Positions 17,108-25,080 of a stretch of 48,010 nt of DNA are shown here, one piece after another. Position numbers and translations under genes: made by a program. Positions within the stretch are counted from its first letter, which is position 1. Each line of letters begins with the position of its first letter. Origin of the DNA: Ignavibacteriales bacterium (GTDB lineage: Bacteria > Bacteroidota > Ignavibacteria > UBA10030); assembly GCA_016207415.1 (NCBI GenBank), contig JACQPT010000061.1, positions 1 to 48,010 on the forward strand. Reading direction: 5' to 3'. The notes below the pieces were generated by a model, which was not told the DNA's origin, did not search any database, and saw only the letters and a program-made list of their open reading frames with translations.

Positions 17108-17145
17108 AAAAAAAGCGATGCCTTCCGTCGAGAGGAAGGCATCGC
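17108..17145 (-). terminator. Intrinsic terminator between coxB and ctaA
   Basis: On the - strand a perfect 12-base-pair stem (17145-17134 with 17126-17115) with a 7-base loop is followed by seven T residues (17114-17108). It lies 24 bases after the coxB stop and directly before the ctaA start. It should end the main respiratory transcript or attenuate the assembly genes. Confidence 0.85.
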
Positions 17146-17169
17146 GCCGTCAAACTCACGCCATAAGGC

Positions 17170-18309
17170 TTATGGTTGCAGGTACGAAGCTTCCATCTTG
17201 AGCCAGGCGTCAAATTCTTCCGCGGACTCGACAATCATCGTCCCCCGCATACGGTAGTGGCCCAACCCACAAAGCTGCGCACAGGCAATTTCTGTCGGTG
17301 AAGCGAGCTCCACCATTACTAGGGTAAAGCCGTTTTCGAAGAGCGTAGGCACAACCGCGTCGCTGATCATGTCTCCCTTCCTTGCAATGACGGAACCATC
17401 TTTGGCAGTGTAGTCCTGACCGGCCACCTTTTCGAATGTCATTGCCACCGGCACCGCGACAAGTTTTATCGGATTGAATTCAGCGCCGCTTTCTGTCACG
17501 GCCTGAACGAGTTGCTCCTTGACAAAGGGAAGTACCCTCGTTCCTTTCGGAATGACGACCGATCCATCCTTCTGATTTACGATATCGTTGAGCGTTACAA
17601 AATCCAGATAGTTGAGCAAATCGTCGCGCTGGAAATCGAATTCAACTTCTTTTCCTATTTTGTACGTATACCTGAGCATTTCCCTGATTTCAGCCGTCGT
17701 TTTCGTAGGCACAAACCACACGGGGAAAACATCGCCAGGGATGGCATCTTGTTTCACTCGAAAAAACGGCAGGCTAAAACTGTGTATGACATCCTTGCTG
17801 CTTAGCCGGACGATAACAGGTTTGTTGACGGGCAGGTGGAACTGGTTAATGGTCGTGATGTCGTCCTTTGCGCTGGCATCGGAACGATCCAGTCCGAGCG
17901 GGTTCTCTGCGGACACGAGGGAAATATCCGTTCGGCCGAAAACCCCATCAGCACCGGGATAGTGGACGTTCCAGTTAAACTGTTCGCCCACCACTCGCAC
18001 GATCAATGCTTCCTTTTCCGAAGGGAAGGCGTTCACGCGTTTGGCCCACAACGGGAAAGCAAGGCCAATCAGGACCACGATCTCAAAAATGGCCACGCCC
18101 CCTTCCAGATAGTTCGACGCATGGCTTCTCAATCCCAAGTAATCAGCCTTAGGATTGCGCGAGCTCCTAAAACGCATTATGGTGAAAAGCAAGAATGTCC
18201 CCCACCCTACAAACAGAATCAACATAGCCCAATGCATCACGCTCGTCATGTTGTCGATTTCAGGCCCATGAGCCGACGCCACCACCGGAAAACTGAGGAA
18301 GTCAAACAT
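17170..18309 (-). CDS. coxB: Cytochrome c oxidase subunit II with a large CuA-domain insertion
   Basis: A 379-residue protein, well above the usual 230-320 for a subunit II without a fused cytochrome. Two N-terminal transmembrane hairpin helices (about 22-45 and 70-90) are followed by the aromatic GEQFNWNVHYPG. The CuA ligands are His176 (VIHSF), Cys343, Cys347, His351 and Met354 in CAQLCGLGHYRM, so the copper site is intact. Between VWFVPTKT (about 204) and the ligand loop there are about 130 residues where other proteins have 10-15. The insert contains two similar hairpins, KDGSVVIPKGTRV and KDGSVIARKGDMI. No cytochrome c domain is fused. It is the last gene before the terminator and is separated from coxA by four genes, an unusual order. 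Confidence 0.92.
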   Translation of the reverse strand: MFDFLSFPVVASAHGPEIDNMTSVMHWAMLILFVGWGTFLLFTIMRFRSSRNPKADYLGLRSHASNYLEGGVAIFEIVVLIGLAFPLWAKRVNAFPSEKEALIVRVVGEQFNWNVHYPGADGVFGRTDISLVSAENPLGLDRSDASAKDDITTINQFHLPVNKPVIVRLSSKDVIHSFSLPFFRVKQDAIPGDVFPVWFVPTKTTAEIREMLRYTYKIGKEVEFDFQRDDLLNYLDFVTLNDIVNQKDGSVVIPKGTRVLPFVKEQLVQAVTESGAEFNPIKLVAVPVAMTFEKVAGQDYTAKDGSVIARKGDMISDAVVPTLFENGFTLVMVELASPTEIACAQLCGLGHYRMRGTMIVESAEEFDAWLKMEASYLQP

Positions 18310-18326
18310 GGATGAACGATCTCCTT

Positions 18327-18578
18327 TTAATTCAGACTTGGATAATCAAATGTTCCCTCAACGGTCATCTTCATTCGCTTTCTGAGGTAGACGAAAAAGG
18401 CGCCAAAAAGCGAAAGCAGTCCGCCGGTGATTCCCAGCAGAACGAGAACGGCCATATTCACGCTGTCGTTGGTTTTGCTGGCCTCGCCGGCTCCAAAGCA
18501 GACGGGACAACTCATTACCGCATCGGTGAAAGCAATCAGTGCAACCAGCGAAAAGCCAACCAACGCGAGTTTCTTCAT
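18327..18578 (-). CDS. Small exported membrane protein with a CPVCFG motif
   Basis: An 83-residue protein with a cleavable-type or anchoring N-terminal hydrophobic segment (residues 1-22), then SCPVCFGAGE with Cys24 and Cys27, a polar stretch and one clear transmembrane helix (about 43-66) followed by a basic, cytoplasmic KRMKM end. The CXXC would face the periplasm, suggesting thiol, copper or haem contact. A good ribosome binding site (GGGGAG) precedes the ATG. It lies between oxidase subunit genes and may be an accessory or assembly subunit. No named family is recognised, and the function is unknown. Confidence 0.7.
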   Translation of the reverse strand: MKKLALVGFSLVALIAFTDAVMSCPVCFGAGEASKTNDSVNMAVLVLLGITGGLLSLFGAFFVYLRKRMKMTVEGTFDYPSLN

Positions 18579-18593
18579 TGTTCTCCCCTCCTC

Positions 18594-18800
18594 TCACATA
18601 AAACTGATGTGTTTGAATTTTCGAAGAAAACGAACCCCATACACAATGAGCCCAATCCCCACCAACGCCGACGCGATTCCTCCGAGCATGTTTTCTCCAG
18701 ACTGTGATGCCCCGGTCCCAAGAAACAACCAAACACTAAAGCCAAACGCGCACAAGGTCGAGAGCGAGATAAAGAAAATATGGAAAAACTTGAGCGACAT
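18594..18800 (-). CDS. Small two-helix membrane protein of the oxidase cluster
   Basis: A 68-residue protein with two hydrophobic helices (about residues 6-28 and 38-58) joined by a Gly/Ser-rich polar loop, ending in a basic tail (RFLRKFKH). Its ATG overlaps the stop of the subunit IV gene by one base, so it is co-translated with oxidase genes. It has no cysteine pair or known motif apart from this topology. It could be a small oxidase subunit; that is inferred from context only. Confidence 0.6.
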   Translation of the reverse strand: MSLKFFHIFFISLSTLCAFGFSVWLFLGTGASQSGENMLGGIASALVGIGLIVYGVRFLRKFKHISFM

Positions 18801-19105
18801 TAAGGCAATGCCACCTTATCGCTGAATGCGCCGACTGGCAAAAACATCAATCCTACAAAAAACACGACGGTCAAAACGAGCACTGCATAAATCAACTTCT
18901 TTTCAGAGATCAAATGCATGAAATAGCTCGCAACAAGCGAGCCTTTGATGACGGCGATGATCAGAGCAACGCTCACTGCCGCGACTGTGGAGAGGTGAAG
19001 CGTTGAGACCGCCACCGTCACAATGGTCAGTGCCAGGAGCACCACGAACACCATGATATATGTCCGAACGTGCTTCTTTATATCTTCTGCATGTGCTTCC
19101 GACAT
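18800..19105 (-). CDS. Cytochrome c oxidase subunit IV (prokaryotic COX4 family)
   Basis: The frame is open to 19273 inside coxC, but the ATG at 19105 has a strong AAGGAGG ribosome binding site and gives the family length of 101 residues. Three transmembrane helices are visible (about 17-38, 44-66 and 75-95). The segment IKGSLVASYFMHL is typical of the CyoD/COX4_pro family (polar lysine at the helix start, then YFMHL). This small subunit stabilises the oxidase core. It follows coxC after ten bases. Confidence 0.88.
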   Translation of the reverse strand: MSEAHAEDIKKHVRTYIMVFVVLLALTIVTVAVSTLHLSTVAAVSVALIIAVIKGSLVASYFMHLISEKKLIYAVLVLTVVFFVGLMFLPVGAFSDKVALP

Positions 19106-19115
19106 TTGGTCCTCC

Positions 19116-19706
19116 TTACAATAGATACAGGACGGGGAAAAGGAAAATCCACACCAGATCAACAAAGTGCCAGTAAAGCCCGGCAACCTCCACCCTATTC
19201 GTAAACCGCTCCGGCTCGGTCTTCCACATGTAACTTCCCGGTCCCCAGAGGTAGGTATTGAGCACAATTCCACCTATCACATGCAGGCCATGAAGCCCGG
19301 TGAGAGTGAAGTAGATGGCCAAAAACGTGTTGTAGCTGGGATAGTGGCCGATCTCAAACTTGTGTCCATACTCGAATGCCTTAACGACAAGAAATATGAG
19401 GGCACACAGGATCGTCAAGCCCATGTAGAGTTTATATTTTTTGAAATTGCTCATCTTCAACGAAGCCCAAGACATGACCATCGTGACGCTGGAAGAAATC
19501 AGGACCACCGTATTGAGCGTGGCGAGTGGGATATTCAGCTCTTCCCATCCATGGGGCCAGTGGTCCGCCCCCACTCTCAACAAAACGTAAGATGAGAAGA
19601 GTGCGCCGAAGAGCATCACCTCGGAAGCGAGAAACAACCAGACGCCAAGCTTGGCGTTAAAGAGTCCGGTATCTGAACGGAGTTGTACAGTGTAGGGAAT
19701 TTGCAT
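19116..19706 (-). CDS. coxC: Cytochrome c oxidase subunit III
   Basis: A 196-residue, five-helix subunit III, the short form typical of bacterial oxidases. Signature segments are GVWLFLASEVMLFGAL, ending with the conserved Glu/Leu pattern, and LTGLHGLHVIGG and LYWHFVDLVWIFLFP near the C-terminus. It supports proton uptake and stability of subunit I. It lies 15 bases after coxA and ten bases before subunit IV, all in one operon. Confidence 0.95.
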   Translation of the reverse strand: MQIPYTVQLRSDTGLFNAKLGVWLFLASEVMLFGALFSSYVLLRVGADHWPHGWEELNIPLATLNTVVLISSSVTMVMSWASLKMSNFKKYKLYMGLTILCALIFLVVKAFEYGHKFEIGHYPSYNTFLAIYFTLTGLHGLHVIGGIVLNTYLWGPGSYMWKTEPERFTNRVEVAGLYWHFVDLVWIFLFPVLYLL

Positions 19707-19721
19707 TTTTTCCTCGAGCCC

Positions 19722-21602
19722 TTAGTCGGCTTCGTTTTGAGGCGTATAATCCCTGGATTTCCCGGGGACGCTGTATTCGTACGGCCCACGATAAACTTCG
19801 GGTACTTTTATGAAGTTACCATGAGGGGGAGGCGTTGGTGCTGCCGACCACTCAAGTGTTGTGGCCTGCCAGGGGTTCTCGTTGACAGTCTCTCCTCGTC
19901 TTAAGCTCCAGAAAAAGTTAAAGATAAAGACGATCTGGAAGACTCCCAGAACCCAGGCTCCGATGGACATCACTTCATTCCACGGCAACACGCTCTGTGC
20001 GTGCGCGTATTGTTGTGCGCCGTCTGAAAGCCGCCTCGAAACTCCCGCAAACCCTTGTATGAACATCGGGAGGAAGACGATGTTGATGGAAACAAACGAC
20101 CCCCAGAAATGTATCTTTCCCATAACATCGCTCATCTTTCGTCCAGTCACCTTAGGATACCAGTAGTAAATACCGGCAAACAGGGCAAAGAGGGATCCCG
20201 GAGCGACTACATAGTGAAAATGTCCGATGACATAGTACGTGTCGTGAAGATGGATGTCCGTGGGAGCAAGGCCAAGAGGCAGTCCGGTGAGACCGCCAAT
20301 GCCAAACATCGGAAGGAAAGCGAGCGCGAACAACATCGGCGTTGTGAATCTAATCGAGCCGCCCCAGAGCGAAATAATCAGCGCCGTCAGAATAATCACG
20401 GACGGAATCGAAATGATCATCGTTGTCGTCTGGAAGAATGCGCTGATGACAGTCCCCATGCCTGTCAGGAACATATGGTGCGCCCACACGATGAAGGACA
20501 TGAATCCGAGAAAGATCACTGCGTAGACCAACGATTTGTAACCCCACAGAGGCTTGCGTGTATTGTTGGCGATTACTTCGCCAAGAATTCCCATGGCCGG
20601 CAGGATTAAGACGTACACTTCGGGATGAGCAAGGAACCAAAACAAATGCTGCCAAAGAATTGGATGACCGCCTCCGCTGACCTGAAGCGGCTGTCCGGCA
20701 ACAACCAGGCCACTGGGAAGAAAGAAGCTTGTTCCTGCCAGGCGGTCCATGAGCTGAAGGATGCCAGCGGCTTCCAGTGGCGGAAACGCAAGAAGCAGGA
20801 GGAACGAAGTCACAAACTGCGCCCAGACAAAAAACGGAAGGCGCATAAACGTCATCCCCTTCGCCCGCAACTGAATAATCGTCGTGATAAAGTTCACGGA
20901 GCCTAAAAGCGAAGAAGTAATCAGAAACACCATGCCGATGAGCCAGAAAGTCTGGCCTGTCGTTGCGGTATTTGCCAGGGGCGAATACGAAGTCCATCCC
21001 GAATTCGCAGCGCCGCCAGGAACAAAGAAGCTCACCAACATCACCACGCCGCCGACGAAGTACGACCAATAACTCGCTGCGTTAAGTTTGGGAAACGCCA
21101 TATCCGGCGCACCGATTTGTAGCGGTACCACGTAATTGCCGAACGCTCCCACAGCCAGCGGTACGACGCCGAGAAAAACCATGATCGTTCCGTGCATCGC
21201 TCCAAGCTGATTGTAGAATTCCGGCAACATGATGCCGCCTGGCATACGGTCTTCCCCCGAGGTCAAATAGGACACGAGAGCCGCCACCCCCAGGAAGAGG
21301 AGACCAACGAGCATACTCAGGGAAGGTTTGAACTTTGATACCAGCAGAATGACGATCCCTATGACAGCGATAGGAACGATGAAATACATTGCCGGGATGG
21401 GATAATTCGGATGGGCTAGCTGCCAGCGCATGAGCATCATCAACGTGAAGCCGAAGAACAAAAACAAAAGGGCTGAAATGCCGTACTGGAGTCCGATGAT
21501 TTTGTGGTCGATGGAGAAAATGTATTTTCTCCAAAAACCAAGTTCTTCGTGGTGAGCGTGAGCTCCAACATCATGTGGTGCAGTGGCAACGAGTTGGTCC
21601 AC
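19722..21602 (-). CDS. coxA: Cytochrome c oxidase subunit I lacking the K-channel lysine
   Basis: A 626-residue haem-copper oxidase core starting at a GTG with AAAGGAA upstream. Metal ligands are present: His137 and His463 (low-spin haem), His326 (with Tyr330 in HPEVY), His375 and His376 (CuB) and His461 (high-spin haem). D-channel landmarks (Asp167 and Asn174 in PDMAFPKLN) and Glu328 are present, so it is A1-like. In helix VIII the expected P-T-G-I-K-V reads P400-S-V-I-I404-L, so the K-channel lysine is replaced by Ile. Between helices I and II an insertion of about 60 residues (about 65-125) adds two hydrophobic segments. It catalyses oxygen reduction using electrons from CuA of CoxB. Confidence 0.95.
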   Translation of the reverse strand: MDQLVATAPHDVGAHAHHEELGFWRKYIFSIDHKIIGLQYGISALLFLFFGFTLMMLMRWQLAHPNYPIPAMYFIVPIAVIGIVILLVSKFKPSLSMLVGLLFLGVAALVSYLTSGEDRMPGGIMLPEFYNQLGAMHGTIMVFLGVVPLAVGAFGNYVVPLQIGAPDMAFPKLNAASYWSYFVGGVVMLVSFFVPGGAANSGWTSYSPLANTATTGQTFWLIGMVFLITSSLLGSVNFITTIIQLRAKGMTFMRLPFFVWAQFVTSFLLLLAFPPLEAAGILQLMDRLAGTSFFLPSGLVVAGQPLQVSGGGHPILWQHLFWFLAHPEVYVLILPAMGILGEVIANNTRKPLWGYKSLVYAVIFLGFMSFIVWAHHMFLTGMGTVISAFFQTTTMIISIPSVIILTALIISLWGGSIRFTTPMLFALAFLPMFGIGGLTGLPLGLAPTDIHLHDTYYVIGHFHYVVAPGSLFALFAGIYYWYPKVTGRKMSDVMGKIHFWGSFVSINIVFLPMFIQGFAGVSRRLSDGAQQYAHAQSVLPWNEVMSIGAWVLGVFQIVFIFNFFWSLRRGETVNENPWQATTLEWSAAPTPPPHGNFIKVPEVYRGPYEYSVPGKSRDYTPQNEAD

Positions 21603-21635
21603 GTAGGTTCCTTTCTGTTTAAGGTTGGTTACGGA

Positions 21636-22325
21636 CTAACCGGCTTTGTAGGAGAAGTTCACCGTTGCTTTTCCCGTCGCATCCACCTTCACTTTCATCG
21701 TCTGGGTCCCGTATTTCTCGTGCCAGGCTTCGACAGTGTATTCACCTGCCGGAAGGTCTTTGATGACAAAAGACCCGTCGTCTCCAGTGACAGAATAAAA
21801 CGGATGACTGAAAACGCCGATGTAAGCACCCATCCAGGAATGCACTTCACATTTCACTTTGAACGGAGCTTCTGGTTTTGGAAAATTCTTTTTCATTGTG
21901 CCGGGTACAGGCTGTCCCTGATTGAATCCCTGATTGACTTTGGGCAGTGCATGCACGTTGTGTAGCGTGTTGTCGCTGTTTTTGACCTGGAGCTCCTGGC
22001 CGGCCATTACACCAAGGACATGTGGCTTATAAATGCAGCCTTTCTGGTCGAAAACAACCGGAGTTTTCGGTGTGTCGAATTTCTTCCCACCAATCCCATC
22101 TTTCACGTAGATGAGGACGTTTTTCAATGTGCCGTTCTTATTGACTACAAGCTCTTCACTTAAAACAGGTGCCTTGTGGGCCATGGCGCAGAATTTGTCG
22201 GCATCCATTCGGAGCCGCGCCGGGGCAGCCGGTTTTCCTTCGAACGAAACTTTCCCTGTGACATCACCCGCAACAACTGGTAGCGAGAGGAAAACGACCA
22301 TCACCGCCAAAACCGCCTTTTTCAT
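21636..22325 (-). CDS. Exported cupredoxin-like protein with a carboxypeptidase-regulatory-type domain
   Basis: A 229-residue protein with a clear signal peptide (cleavage near residue 20, VVAGD). A middle cupredoxin-like region offers type 1 copper ligands His122 (DNTLHNVH), Cys159, His162 and Met165 (KCEVHSWM, spacing C-X2-H-X2-M). Additional Cys46, Cys97 and His102 could form a disulfide or second site. The C-terminal 60 residues (VTGDDGSFVIKDLPAGEYTVEAW, here given as GSFVIKDLPAGEY) form a carboxypeptidase-regulatory-like beta-sandwich. A strong AAAGGAGAAG site precedes the ATG. Located between the multihaem cytochrome c and oxidase subunit I, it could shuttle electrons or deliver copper in the periplasm; both are inferred. 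Confidence 0.78.
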   Translation of the reverse strand: MKKAVLAVMVVFLSLPVVAGDVTGKVSFEGKPAAPARLRMDADKFCAMAHKAPVLSEELVVNKNGTLKNVLIYVKDGIGGKKFDTPKTPVVFDQKGCIYKPHVLGVMAGQELQVKNSDNTLHNVHALPKVNQGFNQGQPVPGTMKKNFPKPEAPFKVKCEVHSWMGAYIGVFSHPFYSVTGDDGSFVIKDLPAGEYTVEAWHEKYGTQTMKVKVDATGKATVNFSYKAG

Positions 22326-22406
22326 TGTTATACTTCTCCTTTCATGTTGAAATCAGTTTAATGGCCTCAATAGAATATAAACAACCCTTGGGTGATCGAG
22401 ATTCCG

Positions 22407-25055
22407 TCATTTGCTTGCAACAGTGCCAGACCTTCTTCCCAAAATCCACACGTATGTGGAAAGAGCCTTTATTTGCTCCTCGTTACTGCCACCCAAGATC
22501 GTAGGATCCGGAGCCTCCTGACCTTCTGTGAAAAACGTAGGCATGCGCGTCCCTTGCTGCAGCTTTGACGGATCTCTTAGCCAATCGATGATCCATTCGG
22601 GTTTCAAGCGTGTATACGCCTTCGCGAGGTCGGGAGCCAGAGACTCCGCCGTCACACCCTCTGTGTTATTGCCCGTCGGATGGCATTTTGCACACTGGTA
22701 CACCTCATAGAGCTTTCTTCCCGGCGCGACGTATTTCTGGTCAACAGGCGTTGCCGCATAGTCACGAAGGACAAAATCCTGCTTTGACATTCCCAGAAAA
22801 TACCTTTGAATCTTGCCTATTTCAATGTCGGTAAGATGAAACGTGGGCATTCTGACATTCACCCAGGGCCGAATCGTCGTTGGATTACTCAGGAACGAGT
22901 ACAGCCACGGCTCCTGGACTTTTGCTCCCTGACTTTCGGGCAGCGGCGGAGGTCCCAGTGCAGCCTCCTCGTACAGTGAGACAGTGTACCCGCCGCGTTC
23001 TTCAAGCTGGTGGCATTGGACGCAATTGTACGTCATCGTCAGCCTGCGGCCTGCTTCAACATCCTGCATCCGCTTGTCGTATGCGCGTTGATAGCTTGGG
23101 AGGGGGACATCCTTCGTCATGCTGATGAGTAACAGTCGGATGAGCCTTATTTCTTCTTCGTTGAAGGTGAAGAGCGGCATTTTCTGAACGATGCGTTCTG
23201 TCTGGTACAGCCGGGGATTCTTGAATTTCCCGAACACCCAGCCTCTCCAGGTGTGCTTTACAGCCACCGTTCCGTCGGCATTCTCTCGATAGTCCAGGGT
23301 ATCATCTTCCGAAAGTTCATGCGTATCTCCAAAGTCCATCTGCTCGACTTTCTTCCGGCCAAAGTCGGAGAGCTCAACACTGACCTTTCCTTCATTCTCC
23401 ATTCCCTTGATCGAATGGCAACCTGCGCAACCGAATTCCCTGATGAGCCTGTCCCCTCTCGCAATTTTCTCAGCGTTGTTCAGATCCAGATTCGCGAGGG
23501 GGAATCTCCTGTCATCTTTAAGCGTCGTGAGATATGCGACGATATGTCTTGCTTCGACATCCGTAAGACGTAGGCTCGGCATGCGCGTTTCAGCGTTATA
23601 GTGGCGGGGGTTTCTCACCCAATCGAATATCCAATCGGGAGAAACCTTGCTGCCCACGCGAGTCAATTCGGGTGCGATATCAAAACTTGTCGCCCGTGCA
23701 TCTCTTACTCTTGTGGCGTTTCCTACGACGTGACAGGCCTGGCACCCGATGGTCTCGAAGAGCTGCTTCCCTTGAGCTGCACTGCCACCGACAAAGGATC
23801 CGCGGGGTCGCTCAAAAGAAAAACTCGATTGTTTGGCAACGCTGACGAGGTAGGCAGTGATCGCCTCCGCCTGGTCATCGCTGAACATGAAATTCGGCAT
23901 GCGCGTGTGCGCATTGTAGTCTTTCGGATTTCTCACCCATCGGAAGATCCAATCTGGGTGTACCTTAGCCGTCAGCGTGTTCAACGGTGGACCGATTTTC
24001 GGGAGGTCGGAAAACCCCTTGATTTCATGACAGCCGTAGCAGCCGGACTCGAATACTATTTGCTTCGCTGCGACGAACGGTTTTGCGTGTTTCAGGACGC
24101 TTTCATTGGTGTGGCAGGAGTTACACGTTGCATACACATCGTTACCACGCAGGATAGGAGTTTCCCAGTAATGGTCGTCCTCACCGTGGGCAAATCCGGC
24201 TGTAAGCGCCGGCCCCTGTCCACGGTGACACGGTGTGCATCCAAATGTCTCCGGATTATGCTTGGCGAGAAGCTCCGGAACCGGATGACTGGTGAACGGT
24301 TGCGGCGCCTCCGACATGAGCTCATCATTCCAGCCGGAGTGACACGTCTGGCAGCGGTCGATCCTCGCCTTAATCTCCTGGAATGGCGTTAATTCAAAAT
24401 CGTTCAACATGACCTGCCGCACTCCGATCGGAGCGTTTCGCATTTTCTCAGCTTTTGACCCATACGCTTCAGCTTCAGCAAACAGGCTTTGCAACTCGAT
24501 TTGAGCCTTCGCGAGAGCATCTTTGTACTTATTGACGACCTCATCCAGACCAGCGATTTTTTTCTCGAGCTCGGTCATTTCAGACAAATGTTTCGCTATT
24601 GCCGCCTCATGTTCGTCAACTTCTCTGCGGAATGGAGCGACATCCCTTCCTTCCAGTTTTGCTTTCTGCAACTGATAGTAAGCTGCATCCGACCGGCTCC
24701 GGGCAAATCGCCATTCTCTCGTCGCCAGGTCTAACCCGCTGCTCAGATGGTCTTTCTCGGACACGGCTTTCACATATTCTTCCGACGCCACCCCCTCCTC
24801 CGCGTTCTTTAGACGTGCCTGTAATTCAACTACTTGAGATGAATCTATTTCTTGCATCGAGAGGAGACGCAAGGAATCGAGTTTTTCGGCTGAAAGCTCG
24901 TGAAAGGTGGTCTGATATTCTTTCCAGGGTCGACGAGTCCTGACTTCATCCCACACAGACCACACTGTTCCCAGGAACAAGATTCCGCTGAAGAGAATGT
25001 AAAAAGCGGCGTAATTCCGGCTCTCTACTGGTGTCTTGGCTCGCTGTTTAAACAT
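22407..25055 (-). CDS. Membrane-anchored octahaem cytochrome c of the bc-type complex
   Basis: An 882-residue protein with an N-terminal transmembrane helix (about 15-36), a long charged coiled coil (about 50-205) and eight CXXCH haem sites at Cys235, 273, 311, 339, 438, 543, 678 and 788. The first three are closely spaced and have no obvious Met ligand. The last five each start a cytochrome c class I-like unit with a downstream Met-Pro (TRMPN, TRMPS, KMPL, VRMPT, TRMPT), and several share DWIFxWVRNPxxY. It would face the periplasm and carry electrons from the Rieske/cytochrome b complex to the oxidase. It lies between subunit-IV-like and cupredoxin genes. Length and haem count far exceed cytochrome c1 or f. 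Confidence 0.9.
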   Translation of the reverse strand: MFKQRAKTPVESRNYAAFYILFSGILFLGTVWSVWDEVRTRRPWKEYQTTFHELSAEKLDSLRLLSMQEIDSSQVVELQARLKNAEEGVASEEYVKAVSEKDHLSSGLDLATREWRFARSRSDAAYYQLQKAKLEGRDVAPFRREVDEHEAAIAKHLSEMTELEKKIAGLDEVVNKYKDALAKAQIELQSLFAEAEAYGSKAEKMRNAPIGVRQVMLNDFELTPFQEIKARIDRCQTCHSGWNDELMSEAPQPFTSHPVPELLAKHNPETFGCTPCHRGQGPALTAGFAHGEDDHYWETPILRGNDVYATCNSCHTNESVLKHAKPFVAAKQIVFESGCYGCHEIKGFSDLPKIGPPLNTLTAKVHPDWIFRWVRNPKDYNAHTRMPNFMFSDDQAEAITAYLVSVAKQSSFSFERPRGSFVGGSAAQGKQLFETIGCQACHVVGNATRVRDARATSFDIAPELTRVGSKVSPDWIFDWVRNPRHYNAETRMPSLRLTDVEARHIVAYLTTLKDDRRFPLANLDLNNAEKIARGDRLIREFGCAGCHSIKGMENEGKVSVELSDFGRKKVEQMDFGDTHELSEDDTLDYRENADGTVAVKHTWRGWVFGKFKNPRLYQTERIVQKMPLFTFNEEEIRLIRLLLISMTKDVPLPSYQRAYDKRMQDVEAGRRLTMTYNCVQCHQLEERGGYTVSLYEEAALGPPPLPESQGAKVQEPWLYSFLSNPTTIRPWVNVRMPTFHLTDIEIGKIQRYFLGMSKQDFVLRDYAATPVDQKYVAPGRKLYEVYQCAKCHPTGNNTEGVTAESLAPDLAKAYTRLKPEWIIDWLRDPSKLQQGTRMPTFFTEGQEAPDPTILGGSNEEQIKALSTYVWILGRRSGTVASK

Positions 25056-25080
25056 TATACTGACAGGTTCTTCAAGGTTG

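Noticed and set aside
20350-21069. 239-codon - strand open frame within coxA
   Set aside because: It is an alternative frame of coxA with Arg/Ser-rich shadow composition.
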